Notes: generated from the letters alone by a model not told the origin. A stretch of 64,000 bases of DNA from an uncultured Eubacteriales bacterium (GCA_902767315.1 CACXHB010000122.1:1-64000), one strand, 5' to 3'. Positions 49,981-59,365 are shown, counted from the stretch's first letter. Translations and numbers: made by a program.

Positions 49981-50892
49981 TCAGTCCATCATGGCCAGGA
50001 TTTCGCTGTCGCTCATTTCCGGCTGCAGGGCGCGGTTAATGCCCATGGCGATCATACCGGCGCTGTCCTGAATCAGTCCGTCGATTTCCCGGGGGGTCAC
50101 GATCATGTCCCCCGGGCCCGCGCCCATCAGTTCCCGTTCCATCTGCTCCAGGGCGGCCTCGGTTTCCTCCCGGCCCGCGGCGGCGGCGAAGCTGTCCCGG
50201 GCCAGGGTGGCGGCGTAGATCACCGTGGGCATGCCCACGGCGATGACCTCCACGCCCAGAGTTTCCCGGTTCAGGGCCAGGCGGCGGTTGCCCACGCCGG
50301 AGCCAGGCTGGATGCCGGTATCGCAGATCTGCACCGCCGCGCCGATGCGCCGGGCGCTGCGGGCGCTGAGGGCGTCCACGCACACCACGCACCCGGGCCG
50401 GATTCGGCGCACGATGCTTTCCAGCATTTCCGCGGTCTCGATGCCGGTAACGCCCATAACGCCCGGGGCCATGGCGCACACGCTGCGCAGGCGTTCGTCG
50501 GCGTACTGGGTCAGTTCCTGAAAAATCTGCCGGGTGACCAGAATTTTATCCACGGTCAGGGGGCCCAAAGCGTCGGGGGTGACCATGCGGTTGCCCAGGC
50601 CCACCACCATGGCGCCCCTTTCCCCGATTTCTCCGGCCATGCGGGCAATTTCTTCGCCGATCATGGCGCTCATGGCCAGCCGCGCGTCCGGATCCCGGCG
50701 GCGAAGGGCCTCGGATTCCAGGGTGATATAATTGCCCACGGGCTTGCCCAGCTTCTGCGCGGAATCGGGGTCGGTCAATTGCACCTCCGTCACATGAATG
50801 CCAGCGTTTTCCCAGCCGGAGACCTTTACCCCCGGCATATCCCCCGCTTCCCGGGCGGATTCCATGGCCATATCCGTGCGAATCTGTCTCAT
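49981..50892 (-). CDS. gpr: GPR endopeptidase (spore germination protease)
   Basis: A 303-residue protease that degrades small acid-soluble spore proteins at germination. It begins RQIRTDMAMESA, close to the autoprocessing site of known GPR zymogens, and has the conserved VVGLGNRMVTPDALGPLTVDKILVTRQ core and GVTGIETAEML. GGAGG precedes the ATG. No clear sigma-A promoter is visible; a forespore sigma-G type element (ATGCTA-like -10) may lie about 50 bases upstream, but this is weak. It is adjacent and divergent to rpsT, as in other spore formers. Confidence 0.93.
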   Translation of the reverse strand: MRQIRTDMAMESAREAGDMPGVKVSGWENAGIHVTEVQLTDPDSAQKLGKPVGNYITLESEALRRRDPDARLAMSAMIGEEIARMAGEIGERGAMVVGLGNRMVTPDALGPLTVDKILVTRQIFQELTQYADERLRSVCAMAPGVMGVTGIETAEMLESIVRRIRPGCVVCVDALSARSARRIGAAVQICDTGIQPGSGVGNRRLALNRETLGVEVIAVGMPTVIYAATLARDSFAAAAGREETEAALEQMERELMGAGPGDMIVTPREIDGLIQDSAGMIAMGINRALQPEMSDSEILAMMD

Positions 50893-50961
50893 AACAGCCT
50901 CCTGCAAAGCGCTTTTTGTCCTTAGTTTACCCAAGTTTAGCATCAAAATGCGCTCAGGGTA

Positions 50962-50990
50962 TTGCAATTTTCCCCAACAAGTGCTACAAT
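50962..50990 (+). promoter_or_regulatory. Promoter of rpsT
   Basis: TTGCAA (50962-50967), 17-base spacer, TACAAT (50985-50990). Confidence 0.65.
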
Positions 50991-51024
50991 AAGTGATGCT
51001 AATTTGCGTGGGGAGGTGACAATT

Positions 51025-51291
51025 TTGCCGAATATCAAGTCTGCCATCAAGCGCGTTAAGGTGACCGAGAAAAAGAACCTGCGCAATCGTATGGTGAAGT
51101 CTGCTATGAAGACTCAGCTGAAGAAGTTCGAAACCGCCGTTTCCGCTAACGAGGCCGATGCCAAGATTCTCAGCGCGACTCAGGGCGCGGTTGACAAGGC
51201 GCTGGCGAAGGGCGTTATTCATAAGAACGCAGCCAATCGCAAAAAGGCCCGCTTGGCAAAACGCCTTGCTAAGGCTGCTGCCGCCGAGTAA
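51025..51291 (+). CDS. rpsT: 30S ribosomal protein S20
   Basis: An 88-residue basic protein, start [20 protein letters not shown], with [15 protein letters not shown] and an Ala/Lys-rich C-terminus; full-length S20. TTG at 51025 has GGAGGTG at ideal spacing. It binds 16S rRNA. A long hairpin lies after the stop. Confidence 0.96.
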   Translation: MPNIKSAIKRVKVTEKKNLRNRMVKSAMKTQLKKFETAVSANEADAKILSATQGAVDKALAKGVIHKNAANRKKARLAKRLAKAAAAE

Positions 51292-51307
51292 AAAAACAAT
51301 TCATCGC

Positions 51308-51335
51308 TATGGGGGACGCAGATGCGTTCCCCATA
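51308..51335 (+). other. Hairpin after rpsT
   Basis: TATGGGGGACGCA (51308-51320) pairs along 13 bp with TGCGTTCCCCATA (51323-51335), one wobble, 2-base loop. Only a short T-containing stretch follows, so it may be a weak terminator or a processing site before the deacetylase gene. Confidence 0.5.
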
Positions 51336-51368
51336 TTGCTATACGCAAAAACGCAAGGAGGACGTTTT

Positions 51369-52196
51369 ATGAAGCACCGCATCTCCATGCTCTGGCCGGA
51401 CGGCCTGAAAAAGGCGGTTACCTTTTCCTACGACGACGGCGTGATGCAGGATCTGCGTCTGACGGCGCTGTTTCGCCGCTACGGCCTGAAGGCCACCTTC
51501 AACCTGAACAGCGGCTTTTTCGGACAGATCGACTCCTCCCTGCAGAGGGGTCGGGAGATCGACCATTCCCACGTGCCGGAGGAGGACGTCGCCTGCGTAT
51601 ACGCGGGATTTGAATGCGCCGTACACACCGCCCATCACCCGTGGCTGACTCAGCTGTCGGCGGTAAACGCCGCGGAAGAGATTCTCTCCGACCGGGCGGC
51701 CATCGAAGCCGTGATAAAGCAGCCGGTGCGAGGCATGGCCTATCCCTTCGGGGCGGTGAACGCTCAGGTGAAGGACGTTGTACGCGCCTGCGGCATCGTC
51801 TACGCCCGGGGCACGGGGGTCACGGGAGATACTTCCCTGCCCGAGGACGCGTACGATTGGAGCTGTTCCTGCCATCACAGCGCGCTGGAGCCGCTGATCG
51901 AGCCGTTTTTAAGCGACGACCGGCGGCTGGCCCTGTTAAGCGTATGGGGGCATTCCTACGAATTCGACATCACCGAAACCTGGGACGAATTCGAGGAACA
52001 GCTTTCCCGGCTGGGGGGCAAGGACGACGTATGGTACGCCACGAACCTGGAAATTTTTGATTACATCGAAGCCTACGGCCGCCTGAGATGGACGGCGGCG
52101 GGAGACGTGGCAGAGAACCCCACAGCCACGGATCTGTTCATCGAATGCGACGGGGAGACCGTATGCATTCCCGCGGGGGAAAGGATCGAATTATAA
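51369..52196 (+). CDS. Polysaccharide deacetylase (CE4/NodB-like)
   Basis: A 275-residue NodB-fold protein. TFSYDDGVMQDLRL holds the catalytic Asp pair, VHTAHHPW is the HxxxH metal motif, and YPFGAVNAQVKDV is MT3-like. There is no signal peptide, so it may act inside the cell or leave by another route. AAGGAGG precedes the ATG at 51369. Its stop overlaps the rarA start by one base (TAATG). Confidence 0.78.
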   Translation: MKHRISMLWPDGLKKAVTFSYDDGVMQDLRLTALFRRYGLKATFNLNSGFFGQIDSSLQRGREIDHSHVPEEDVACVYAGFECAVHTAHHPWLTQLSAVNAAEEILSDRAAIEAVIKQPVRGMAYPFGAVNAQVKDVVRACGIVYARGTGVTGDTSLPEDAYDWSCSCHHSALEPLIEPFLSDDRRLALLSVWGHSYEFDITETWDEFEEQLSRLGGKDDVWYATNLEIFDYIEAYGRLRWTAAGDVAENPTATDLFIECDGETVCIPAGERIEL

Positions 52197-53530
52197 TGGA
52201 CGACCTGTTCACCGCCGCCCGGGCCGCCGCGCCCGCCCAGGGCCCCCTGGCAGATCGGATGCGGCCCCGGACGCTGGACGAATTCATCGGGCAGAAGCAC
52301 ATTGTGGGCCCGGGCAAACTGCTGCGCCGGGCCATCGAGGCGGACCGGCTCACCAGCAGCATCTTCTGGGGGCCTCCCGGCTGCGGCAAAACCACACTGG
52401 CCTCCATCATCGCGGAGACCACCCGTTCGGACTTTGTCAAGCTCAACGCCGTCACCAGCGGCGTATCCGACGTGCGGGAAGTACTGCGCCGGGCGGAGGA
52501 CGCCCAGGTGATGTACGGCCGGTCCACGTATCTTCTGCTGGACGAATGCCACCGGTGGAGCAAGGCCCAGTCGGATTCCATCCTGCCCGCCATCGAGAAG
52601 GGGACCATCCGGTTCATCGGCTCCACCACGGAAAACCCCATGATTGCCATGACTCCCGCCATCGTCTCCCGCTGCCGGCTGTTCCGGTTTGAAAAGCTGA
52701 GCCGGGAGGACGTGAAGCAGGCGGTGCGGCAGGCTCTGAGCGACCGGGAGCGGGGCTACGGAAGGCAGGAGATCCGTCTGGACGAGGACGCGCTGGAGCA
52801 CATCGCCCTGGTGGCCAACGGCGACGCGCGATGCGCCCTGAACGCCCTGGAGCTGGCGGTGCTCACCACCCCCATGGGGGCGGACGGGGAAAGCCACATT
52901 ACCCTGGAAATCGCCGAGGAATCCATTCAGGAAAAGGCTCTGCCCATGGACGAGACCCTCTATTACGACATGCTCAGCGCCTTCTGCAAATCCCTGCGGG
53001 GTTCGGACAGCGACGCGGCGCTGGCGTGGTTTGCCCGGCTGGTTTACGCGGGAGTGGATCCCCGAATCATTGTGCGGCGGATCATCGCCCACGCCAGCGA
53101 GGACGTGGGCCTGGCCAATCCCAACGCCATGCTTACGGCGGTGGCGGCCATGCGGGCGCTGGAGGACATCGGCATGCCGGAGGCCCGGCTGCCCATCGGC
53201 CAGGCCATTATCACCGTGTGCGAAAGCCCCAAGTCCAATTCCGTGGTAGTGGCCCTGGACAAGGCCTTTGCCGACGCGAAGAAAGGGGGCTTCCAGCCGG
53301 TGCCCATGCACCTGCGCAACGCCCTGAACGAACGGGAGGCGGCTTCCGGCATAGGCGTAGGCTACCGGTATGCCCACGATTACCCGGGGCATTATGTGGA
53401 ACAGCAATATCTCCCCGACGAGGCGGCGGGCACCCCCTATTACGTGCCCTCGCAGCAGGGCTTCGAGGTGGAGATTCGCAAAATCCGCGCTGAGCGGCAC
53501 AAGGAAGACCCGCCGGAGGCGCATCCGTAA
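52196..53530 (+). CDS. rarA: Replication-associated recombination protein A
   Basis: A 444-residue AAA+ ATPase. RMRPRTLDEFIGQKHIVGPG opens the domain; Walker A is GPPGCGKTTL, Walker B LLLDECHRW, and sensor SRCRLFRF. The C-terminal MgsA/RarA tetramerisation region has HASEDVGLANPNAM and GGFQPVPMHLRNA. It acts at stalled replication forks. It is coupled to the deacetylase gene and ends at a terminator. Confidence 0.94.
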   Translation: MDDLFTAARAAAPAQGPLADRMRPRTLDEFIGQKHIVGPGKLLRRAIEADRLTSSIFWGPPGCGKTTLASIIAETTRSDFVKLNAVTSGVSDVREVLRRAEDAQVMYGRSTYLLLDECHRWSKAQSDSILPAIEKGTIRFIGSTTENPMIAMTPAIVSRCRLFRFEKLSREDVKQAVRQALSDRERGYGRQEIRLDEDALEHIALVANGDARCALNALELAVLTTPMGADGESHITLEIAEESIQEKALPMDETLYYDMLSAFCKSLRGSDSDAALAWFARLVYAGVDPRIIVRRIIAHASEDVGLANPNAMLTAVAAMRALEDIGMPEARLPIGQAIITVCESPKSNSVVVALDKAFADAKKGGFQPVPMHLRNALNEREAASGIGVGYRYAHDYPGHYVEQQYLPDEAAGTPYYVPSQQGFEVEIRKIRAERHKEDPPEAHP

Positions 53531-53539
53531 AAAATCCTT

Positions 53540-53591
53540 CCCCGTCTGCAAATCCGCAGGATGCAAAGCAGGCGGGGACGCGTTATTTTTT
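53540..53591 (+). terminator. Terminator after rarA
   Basis: CCCCGTCTGC (53540-53549) pairs with GCAGGCGGGG (53568-53577), one wobble, followed by ACGCGTTATTTTTT. Confidence 0.75.
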
Positions 53592-53722
53592 GGCAACCTT
53601 TTCCACCTGAGAGCCGTCCAAAATAAAAAACGTTCCGGCTTTTTTACCCCAGGCAGGTTTTTCGCAGCCACCGTCGTGGTACAATAAAAGCAGACGCATT
53701 AAAAAATTTCGGAGATTCAGAT

Positions 53723-55381
53723 ATGTCAGAAACCGCCCGCAAAAAGACCCCTTCCGCTTCTTCCGCCAAGAAGCCCCGCGCCCCCAGAAAACCGGCCCGG
53801 GATCCCTACGATTTCCCCGAGGACGACTTCAAGCGGCCCGCGCCGAAGAAGAAAGCCCCCGCCCGGAAAAAGGCGGACCGGGATCCCTATGATTTCCCGG
53901 AGGACCGCCGGAAAAACGCCGCAGCGCAATCCCCGAAGACCCCGTCCAAGGCTGCCGCGAAAAAAAACAGCGCTTCTTCTCACAAAGCCGCCGGGAAAAA
54001 AGGCGGCGGGAAAAAGGGCGGCGGCCGGGGCGGCTATCTGTCGTTTCTGCTGGCGGGGCTGATCGTGCTCTGCGTGCTGGCCGGGGCGTACCAATTGACC
54101 CGATACGCGAAGTTCATGAAGATGCGCGCCGCCGTGGACGCGGAGGGCTTCTATGCCGGCACCGCGGTGGAGGGCGTGGACATTTCCCAGATGACCCTCA
54201 GCCAGGCCCAGGCCCACTGGGCGGAACAGATCGAGCCCGCCTATGCCGGGCGCACGGTGACCTTCGACGTGGGCGGGTCGGTAACGGCGGGGGAATTGGG
54301 GTACGAAAGCGATTACGCCCAGGTGCTGGAAAAGGCCTGGTACGGGCAGAAAAACGGCTCTCTGGCCCAGCGATACGCCGCCCTGACCGCCGCGGGCGAC
54401 CAGGGATACGTCGTCACCCGGAAGCTCTACGACCCGGCGGCCGTGGAGGCCTACGTCCAATCCGCCGCCGAAAAAATCGACACGCCGGTGCAGGAGGCGG
54501 GGGTTTCCGGCTTTGACACGAATTCCCTTGCCTTCACCTTTACCCAGGGCACCCCCGGCCGAACCCTGGACCAGGAGAAGCTGGCTTCGGACATCGAATC
54601 CGCCCTGGAGGCCGGCGGCGGCGAGGTTGCGCTTTCCATTGCGGAAACTGCGCCCCAGGTGGCCACAGAGGACATTCAGGCCCAGTACGGCCTGCGGGCC
54701 TATGCGGTGACGGACGCGTCTTCCTCCAAAAAGAACCGGCTTTCCAACATCCAATTGGCGCTGAGTTCCATCAACGGCCTGTGTCTGCAGCCCGGGGAGG
54801 AATTCTCCTTCAATGAGGTGGTGGGCAAGCGCACCGCCGAGCGGGGCTACAAGGTGGCCACCGCCTACAGCGCGGGAGAGGTCACCGAGGAACTGGGCGG
54901 CGGCATCTGTCAGGTGTCCACCACGCTGTTCAACGCGGTGGTGAAAAGCGATTTGGAAATCACTGAACGGCACAACCATTCCATTCCCGTTTCCTACGTG
55001 GACAAGGGAAAGGACGCCACCGTCAGCTGGGGCGCGCAGGATTTCAAATTCAAAAACAACACCGACGCGCCGGTTTACATTGTGGCGCTGCTTTCCGAGG
55101 ACAAGAAGGTGCGCATCGGCGTATTCGGCAAGGTATTGGAGGACGGCATGTACATCACGGTGGAATCGGAAGTGACCCACCGGGACAAGCACCAGACCAC
55201 CTATCAATACAACGCATTTCTCTCCCCCGGCACCCAGTCCGAACTGCAATCCGGCCGGGACGGCTATTCCGCCGTGGCCTACAAGCTTTACTGGACCAAG
55301 GACGGGGATCTGATCAAGAAAGAGACCCTGTGCAAATCCGAATACCGTCGCAGGGACGCGATCATTGAATACAACAACTGA
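53723..55381 (+). CDS. VanW family protein with YoaR-like domain and repeated cytoplasmic tail
   Basis: A 552-residue protein. The first ~100 residues are Lys/Pro/Ala-rich, probably disordered and cytoplasmic, and contain RDPYDFPED twice (26-34 and 53-61). One membrane span follows (about 105-125). Outside are a peptidoglycan-binding YoaR-like domain (VEGVDISQMTLSQAQAHW) and a VanW domain (SSINGLCLQPGEEFSFNEVV, LGGGICQVSTTLFNA). The role is envelope-linked but undefined. VanW does not by itself confer vancomycin resistance. A TACAAT -10 lies at 53680-53685. Confidence 0.85.
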   Translation: MSETARKKTPSASSAKKPRAPRKPARDPYDFPEDDFKRPAPKKKAPARKKADRDPYDFPEDRRKNAAAQSPKTPSKAAAKKNSASSHKAAGKKGGGKKGGGRGGYLSFLLAGLIVLCVLAGAYQLTRYAKFMKMRAAVDAEGFYAGTAVEGVDISQMTLSQAQAHWAEQIEPAYAGRTVTFDVGGSVTAGELGYESDYAQVLEKAWYGQKNGSLAQRYAALTAAGDQGYVVTRKLYDPAAVEAYVQSAAEKIDTPVQEAGVSGFDTNSLAFTFTQGTPGRTLDQEKLASDIESALEAGGGEVALSIAETAPQVATEDIQAQYGLRAYAVTDASSSKKNRLSNIQLALSSINGLCLQPGEEFSFNEVVGKRTAERGYKVATAYSAGEVTEELGGGICQVSTTLFNAVVKSDLEITERHNHSIPVSYVDKGKDATVSWGAQDFKFKNNTDAPVYIVALLSEDKKVRIGVFGKVLEDGMYITVESEVTHRDKHQTTYQYNAFLSPGTQSELQSGRDGYSAVAYKLYWTKDGDLIKKETLCKSEYRRRDAIIEYNN

Positions 55382-55402
55382 CGCGGAATAGGACGTTTCA
55401 AT

Positions 55403-55534
55403 CGTTTCCGAAGGAAACGCCGCCGATTTTTCCTCTGGAAAAATCGCTTCCTTTTTCGGCAGGGGGGTGCGGGGGGAGCGGAGCTCCCCCCGCTTTCGTT
55501 TCGGCGGCCCGCCCAAAGGGCGGGCCGCCGAAAC
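55403..55534. repeat. Hairpin array D (four tandem perfect inverted repeats)
   Basis: Occupies part of the 302-base gap between the VanW and tig genes. Stems: 7 bp (55403-55409/55413-55419), 10 bp AT-rich (55424-55433/55437-55446), 11 bp G-run (55469-55479/55483-55493) and 17 bp (55498-55514/55518-55534). Read on the minus strand, the G-run stem is followed by ACCCCCCTG and then the AT-rich stem, the same order as in array A. Confidence 0.8.
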
Positions 55535-55566
55535 CCCCGGCAATTTGCCCCCGTCCGAAGCAAAAA

Positions 55567-55609
55567 CGCCCCAGAAAGCCGATTCTTTACATGGGGCGGT
55601 TGCATTTTT
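55567..55609 (+). terminator. Possible terminator between the VanW and tig genes
   Basis: CGCCCC (55567-55572) pairs with GGGGCG (55593-55598), followed by a GTTGCATTTTT run. The loop is long, so it is weaker than typical. No clear tig promoter is seen in the remaining ~75 bases. Confidence 0.4.
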
Positions 55610-55683
55610 CGCCGGCATGTGCTAAACTGCCTAAATGTGACTATGGATAATTGTATTCATATAAGAGGCAGGAGGAAAACTCA

Positions 55684-56976
55684 ATGGCTACTACTTTCGA
55701 AAAGCTCTCTTCCAACAAGGTCAAGCTTGGCTTCACCGTGGACGCCGCCAAGTTCGACGAGGCCATCCGCAAGGCCTATCAGAAGGACGTAAAGAACATC
55801 ACCATCCCCGGCTTCCGCAAGGGCAAGGCGCCCATGCAGGTCATCGAGAATCACTACGGCGCGGGCGTTTTCTACGAGGACGCTTTCGAGATTCTCTTCC
55901 CCGAGGTTTATCAGGCTGCGCTGACCGAGCACGGCGTGACCCCCGTGGACCGTCCCGAGCTGAACATGGAACAGATCGAAAAGGGCAAGGACCTGATCTT
56001 CAGCGTGGAAGTGTTCGTGACCCCCGACGTGGAGCTGGGTCAGTATAAGAACCTGGGCATCGAGAAGAAGGTGGACGAAGTCACCGAAGACGACGTGAAG
56101 GCCGAAATCGAGCGCGCCCGCGACCGCGCCGCCCGTTACATCGACGTGACCGACCGTCCCGCCAAGCTGGACGACCAGGTGAACATCGACTACGCCGGCT
56201 TCGTTGGCGAAGAGCAGTTCGAAGGCGGCACCGCTCAGGGCCACGACCTGGTGCTGGGCTCCGGCCAGTTCATTCCCGGATTTGAGGATCAGCTGGTGGG
56301 CGCGGAAGCCGGCAGCGACGTGGAAGTGCACGTGACCTTCCCCGAGAAGTATCACGCCGAAAACCTGGCCGGCAAGGAAGCCACCTTCAAGGTAAAGGTG
56401 AATTCCATCCGTGAAAAGGAAGTGCCCGCGCTGGACGACGACTTCGTGAAGGAAGCCAGCGAGACCGCCAACACCGTGGACGAATACAAGGCCGAGATCC
56501 GCGAAAAGCTGGAGAAGCAGGCCGAGCAGAAGGCTGACAATGCCTTTGAGAGCGAAATTCTGGAAGCGGTTGTGGAAAACACCAAGATCGACCTGCCCGA
56601 GGCCATGATCGAGGAGCAGATCGACAACATGCTGCGCGACATGGAAATGCGGCTGATGTATCAGGGCATGCGGCTGGACGACTATCTGAAGTACACCGGC
56701 CAGACCCGCGAAGACCTGCGCAAGGTTTATCACGACGAGGCCGAGCGCCGGGTTCGCACCCAGCTGACCCTGGAAGAGATCCGCAAGGTGGAAGAGATCA
56801 AGGCCGAAGAAGCCGACATCGACGAGGAAATGAAGTCCCTGGCCGAGCAGAGCCGCAAGTCCCTGGAGGACTTCAAGGCCAGCCTGACCGAGAACGACAA
56901 AAAGTACTTCGAAGAGGTCGCTTCCCTGACCAAGACCATCAAGTTCCTGAAGGACAACGCCGGCAAGGCGGAATAA
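55684..56976 (+). CDS. tig: Trigger factor (ribosome-bound chaperone, peptidyl-prolyl isomerase)
   Basis: A 430-residue protein. The N-terminal ribosome-binding domain includes FRKGKAPMQVIENHYG (signature GFRxGxxP). The FKBP-like domain follows (about 150-250: DQVNIDYAGFVGEEQFEGG). The C-terminal helical arms form the cradle (LDDYLKYTGQTREDLRK). It shields nascent chains at the tunnel exit. GGAGG precedes the ATG. The tig-clpP-clpX order is standard. Confidence 0.96.
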   Translation: MATTFEKLSSNKVKLGFTVDAAKFDEAIRKAYQKDVKNITIPGFRKGKAPMQVIENHYGAGVFYEDAFEILFPEVYQAALTEHGVTPVDRPELNMEQIEKGKDLIFSVEVFVTPDVELGQYKNLGIEKKVDEVTEDDVKAEIERARDRAARYIDVTDRPAKLDDQVNIDYAGFVGEEQFEGGTAQGHDLVLGSGQFIPGFEDQLVGAEAGSDVEVHVTFPEKYHAENLAGKEATFKVKVNSIREKEVPALDDDFVKEASETANTVDEYKAEIREKLEKQAEQKADNAFESEILEAVVENTKIDLPEAMIEEQIDNMLRDMEMRLMYQGMRLDDYLKYTGQTREDLRKVYHDEAERRVRTQLTLEEIRKVEEIKAEEADIDEEMKSLAEQSRKSLEDFKASLTENDKKYFEEVASLTKTIKFLKDNAGKAE

Positions 56977-57022
56977 TTCAGCGCGGAAAGCTCATCCTTT
57001 CGCGACATAACAAAAACAAAAC

Positions 57023-57052
57023 CCGGTGGGGCGGCATAATTCGTCCCACCGG
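57023..57052 (+). other. Hairpin between tig and clpP
   Basis: CCGGTGGGGCG (57023-57033) pairs with CGTCCCACCGG (57042-57052), 11 bp with one wobble. No T tract follows, so it is likely a processing or stability hairpin in a tig-clpP-clpX transcript rather than a full terminator. Confidence 0.5.
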
Positions 57053-57090
57053 AAACATACTTTAGTAAACGGTGAATTGGAGGTGCGCCC

Positions 57091-57675
57091 ATGAACCTTA
57101 TGCCTTATGTAATCGAACAGACCGGCCGCGGCGAGCGTTCCTACGACATCTACTCCCGCCTGCTCAAGGACCGCATAATCTTCCTGGGCGGTGAGATCGA
57201 CGACGACGTGGCCAACGTAATCGTCGCTCAGATGCTCTTTTTGGAAATGGAAGACCCCGACGCGGACATTCAGCTCTACATCAACAGCCCCGGCGGCGTA
57301 ATCACTTCCGGCATGGCCATTTACGACACCATGCGCTACCTGAAATGCGAGGTTTCCACCCTGTGCATCGGCATGGCGGCCTCCATGGGAGCGTTTCTGC
57401 TCAGCGCCGGCGCAAAGGGAAAGCGCAAGGCGCTGCCCCACGCGGAGATCATGATCCACCAGCCCTCCGGCGGCGCCCGCGGCCAGGCCACGGACATTGA
57501 GATCCAGGCCGAGCAGATTCTGCGGGTGAAGAAGACCATGAACCAGCTTTTGGCCGACCACACCGGTCAGCCTCTGCGGACCATCGAGCGGGATGTGGAG
57601 CGAGACCATTACATGACCGCCGACCAGGCCCTGAAATATGGACTGATTGACGAGATCATTGCGCCGAGGAGATAA
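57091..57675 (+). CDS. clpP: ATP-dependent Clp protease proteolytic subunit
   Basis: A 194-residue serine protease subunit. The triad is Ser98 in GMAASMGA, His123 in MIHQPSGG and Asp172 in [10 protein letters not shown]. It forms the 14-mer chamber that ClpX feeds. AGGTGC precedes the ATG. It lies 3 bases upstream of clpX. Confidence 0.97.
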   Translation: MNLMPYVIEQTGRGERSYDIYSRLLKDRIIFLGGEIDDDVANVIVAQMLFLEMEDPDADIQLYINSPGGVITSGMAIYDTMRYLKCEVSTLCIGMAASMGAFLLSAGAKGKRKALPHAEIMIHQPSGGARGQATDIEIQAEQILRVKKTMNQLLADHTGQPLRTIERDVERDHYMTADQALKYGLIDEIIAPRR

Positions 57676-57678
57676 ACC

Positions 57679-58977
57679 ATGCCCAAGGATGATTTTAACA
57701 ACAATCGCATTCGCTGCTCCTTCTGCGGAAAGACCCAGGACCAGGTGCGCCGCATCGTGGCCGGGCCCAACGCCTACATCTGCAACGAATGCGTGCTGCT
57801 CTGCCAGGAGATCGTCTCCGACGACGTGGACAGCGTAGCCAAGCGGGGGGACATGGAAATCAAGCGTCCCCAGGAAATCAAGGAAATTCTGGATCAGTAC
57901 GTAGTGGGCCAGGACGAGGCCAAGAAGGCCCTGTGCGTGGCGGTATACAACCACTACAAGCGCATCCAGCACATGCAGACCACCTCCAAGGCGGACGTGG
58001 AACTGCAGAAATCCAACATCGTGATGCTGGGCCCCACGGGCTGCGGCAAGACGTATCTGGCCCAGACCCTGGCCAAGATTCTGAACGTGCCCTTCGCCAT
58101 CGGCGACGCCACCAGTCTGACGGAAGCCGGATATGTGGGCGAGGACGTGGAAAACATTCTGCTGCGGCTGATTCAGAACGCCGATTACGACATTGACCTG
58201 GCCCAGCGGGGCATCATCTACATCGACGAAATCGACAAGATCGCCCGCAAGGGAGAAAACGTCTCCATTACCCGGGACGTTTCCGGCGAGGGCGTGCAGC
58301 AGGCGCTTCTGAAGATGCTGGAGGGCACGGTGGCCTCCGTACCGCCCCAGGGCGGACGCAAGCATCCTCACCAGGAGTTCATTCAGATCGACACCACCAA
58401 CATCCTGTTCATCTGCGGCGGCGCTTTCGACGGCATCGACAAGATCATCGAATCCCGCATCGGCAAAAAGGTGATGGGCTTCGGCGCGGACATTCGGGGC
58501 AAATCCCAGAAGGCGGATCAGGCGGTGCTTTCCCAATTGGAGCCGGAAGATCTGCTGAAATTCGGCCTGATTCCCGAATTCATCGGCCGACTGCCGGTGA
58601 TCGTGACGCTGAACCAGTTGGACGAAGAGGCCCTGGTGCGAATTCTCACCGAGCCGAAAAACGCCCTGGCCCGGCAGTACAAGAAGCTTCTGGGCTTTGA
58701 CAACGTGGAATTGGAATTCACGCCGGAGGCGCTGAAGGCCATCGCCAAACTGGCGCTGGAGCGCAAAAGCGGCGCCCGCGGCCTGAGGGCCATTATCGAA
58801 AGCGTGATGATGGACACCATGTACGAACTGCCCTCTCTGACGGGCATTACCAAGTGCGTGGTAACCGAGGACTGCGTGCTCAAGGGGGCGCGGCCGCAGC
58901 TGATTTCCGGGCAATTGGAAACCAAGCCGGAAAGCGCGCAGCTTTCCCCCGCCGAAAGCGAATCCGCCGGCGCCTGA
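57679..58977 (+). CDS. clpX: ATP-dependent Clp protease ATP-binding subunit ClpX
   Basis: A 432-residue AAA+ unfoldase. The zinc-binding N-domain has Cys13, Cys16, Cys35 and Cys38 (CSFC, CNEC). Walker A is GPTGCGKT, Walker [11 protein letters not shown], and the pore loop GYVGEDVE. It unfolds substrates for ClpP. The final residues are Ser/Ala/Glu-rich. It ends the operon before rpmG. Confidence 0.97.
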   Translation: MPKDDFNNNRIRCSFCGKTQDQVRRIVAGPNAYICNECVLLCQEIVSDDVDSVAKRGDMEIKRPQEIKEILDQYVVGQDEAKKALCVAVYNHYKRIQHMQTTSKADVELQKSNIVMLGPTGCGKTYLAQTLAKILNVPFAIGDATSLTEAGYVGEDVENILLRLIQNADYDIDLAQRGIIYIDEIDKIARKGENVSITRDVSGEGVQQALLKMLEGTVASVPPQGGRKHPHQEFIQIDTTNILFICGGAFDGIDKIIESRIGKKVMGFGADIRGKSQKADQAVLSQLEPEDLLKFGLIPEFIGRLPVIVTLNQLDEEALVRILTEPKNALARQYKKLLGFDNVELEFTPEALKAIAKLALERKSGARGLRAIIESVMMDTMYELPSLTGITKCVVTEDCVLKGARPQLISGQLETKPESAQLSPAESESAGA

Positions 58978-58991
58978 TTTTCACCGAATCA

Positions 58992-59015
58992 GGCCCGGGG
59001 GATTCCCGGCTTTTT
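58992..59015 (+). terminator. Probable terminator after clpX
   Basis: A G/C-rich imperfect stem (GCCCGGGGG / CCCGGC, with a bulge) is followed by TTTTT at 59011-59015. Confidence 0.5.
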
Positions 59016-59068
59016 CCTGGGTCAAAGATTGTGACATTGTAAAATTTGTTATTGCAGGATTGGAAGTA

Positions 59069-59097
59069 TTGAAATATACCGCAATGGGGTTTATAAT
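59069..59097 (+). promoter_or_regulatory. Promoter of rpmG-secE-nusG-rplK-rplA
   Basis: TTGAAA (59069-59074), 17-base spacer, perfect TATAAT (59092-59097). The ~65-base leader has a CCCC/GGGG hairpin (59109-59122) and a T-rich stretch before the GGGAGG ribosome site. Confidence 0.65.
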
Positions 59098-59168
59098 GTT
59101 ATAGTCTGCCCCGAATGAGGGGTTTCGTTGTCGTATGACGATTTTATTTACGGGAGGTGTCAGGCGAA

Positions 59169-59330
59169 ATGGCATCGGATAAGCGCGTTAAGGTTACCCT
59201 CGCGTGCGCTGAGTGCAAGCAGCGTAATTACAATACCATGAAGAACAAGAAGAACGATCCCGACAGGCTTGAGATGAACAAGTACTGCCGCTTCTGCAAG
59301 AAGCATACCACGCACAAGGAGACCCGCTAA
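59169..59330 (+). CDS. rpmG: 50S ribosomal protein L33
   Basis: A 53-residue protein ([20 protein letters not shown] at the start, with [18 protein letters not shown] at the end). Two CxxC pairs, CAEC and CRFC, make it the zinc-binding form. GGGAGGTG lies before the ATG at 59169. Position before secE and nusG is the common Firmicutes order. Confidence 0.93.
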   Translation: MASDKRVKVTLACAECKQRNYNTMKNKKNDPDRLEMNKYCRFCKKHTTHKETR

Positions 59331-59365
59331 AGTTTCCTTCGGACCAGAATGAAGGATGTGAAAAC

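Noticed and set aside
53723-55381. Vancomycin resistance determinant
   Set aside because: VanW domain proteins are widespread in Firmicutes; no vanHAX-type genes are present.
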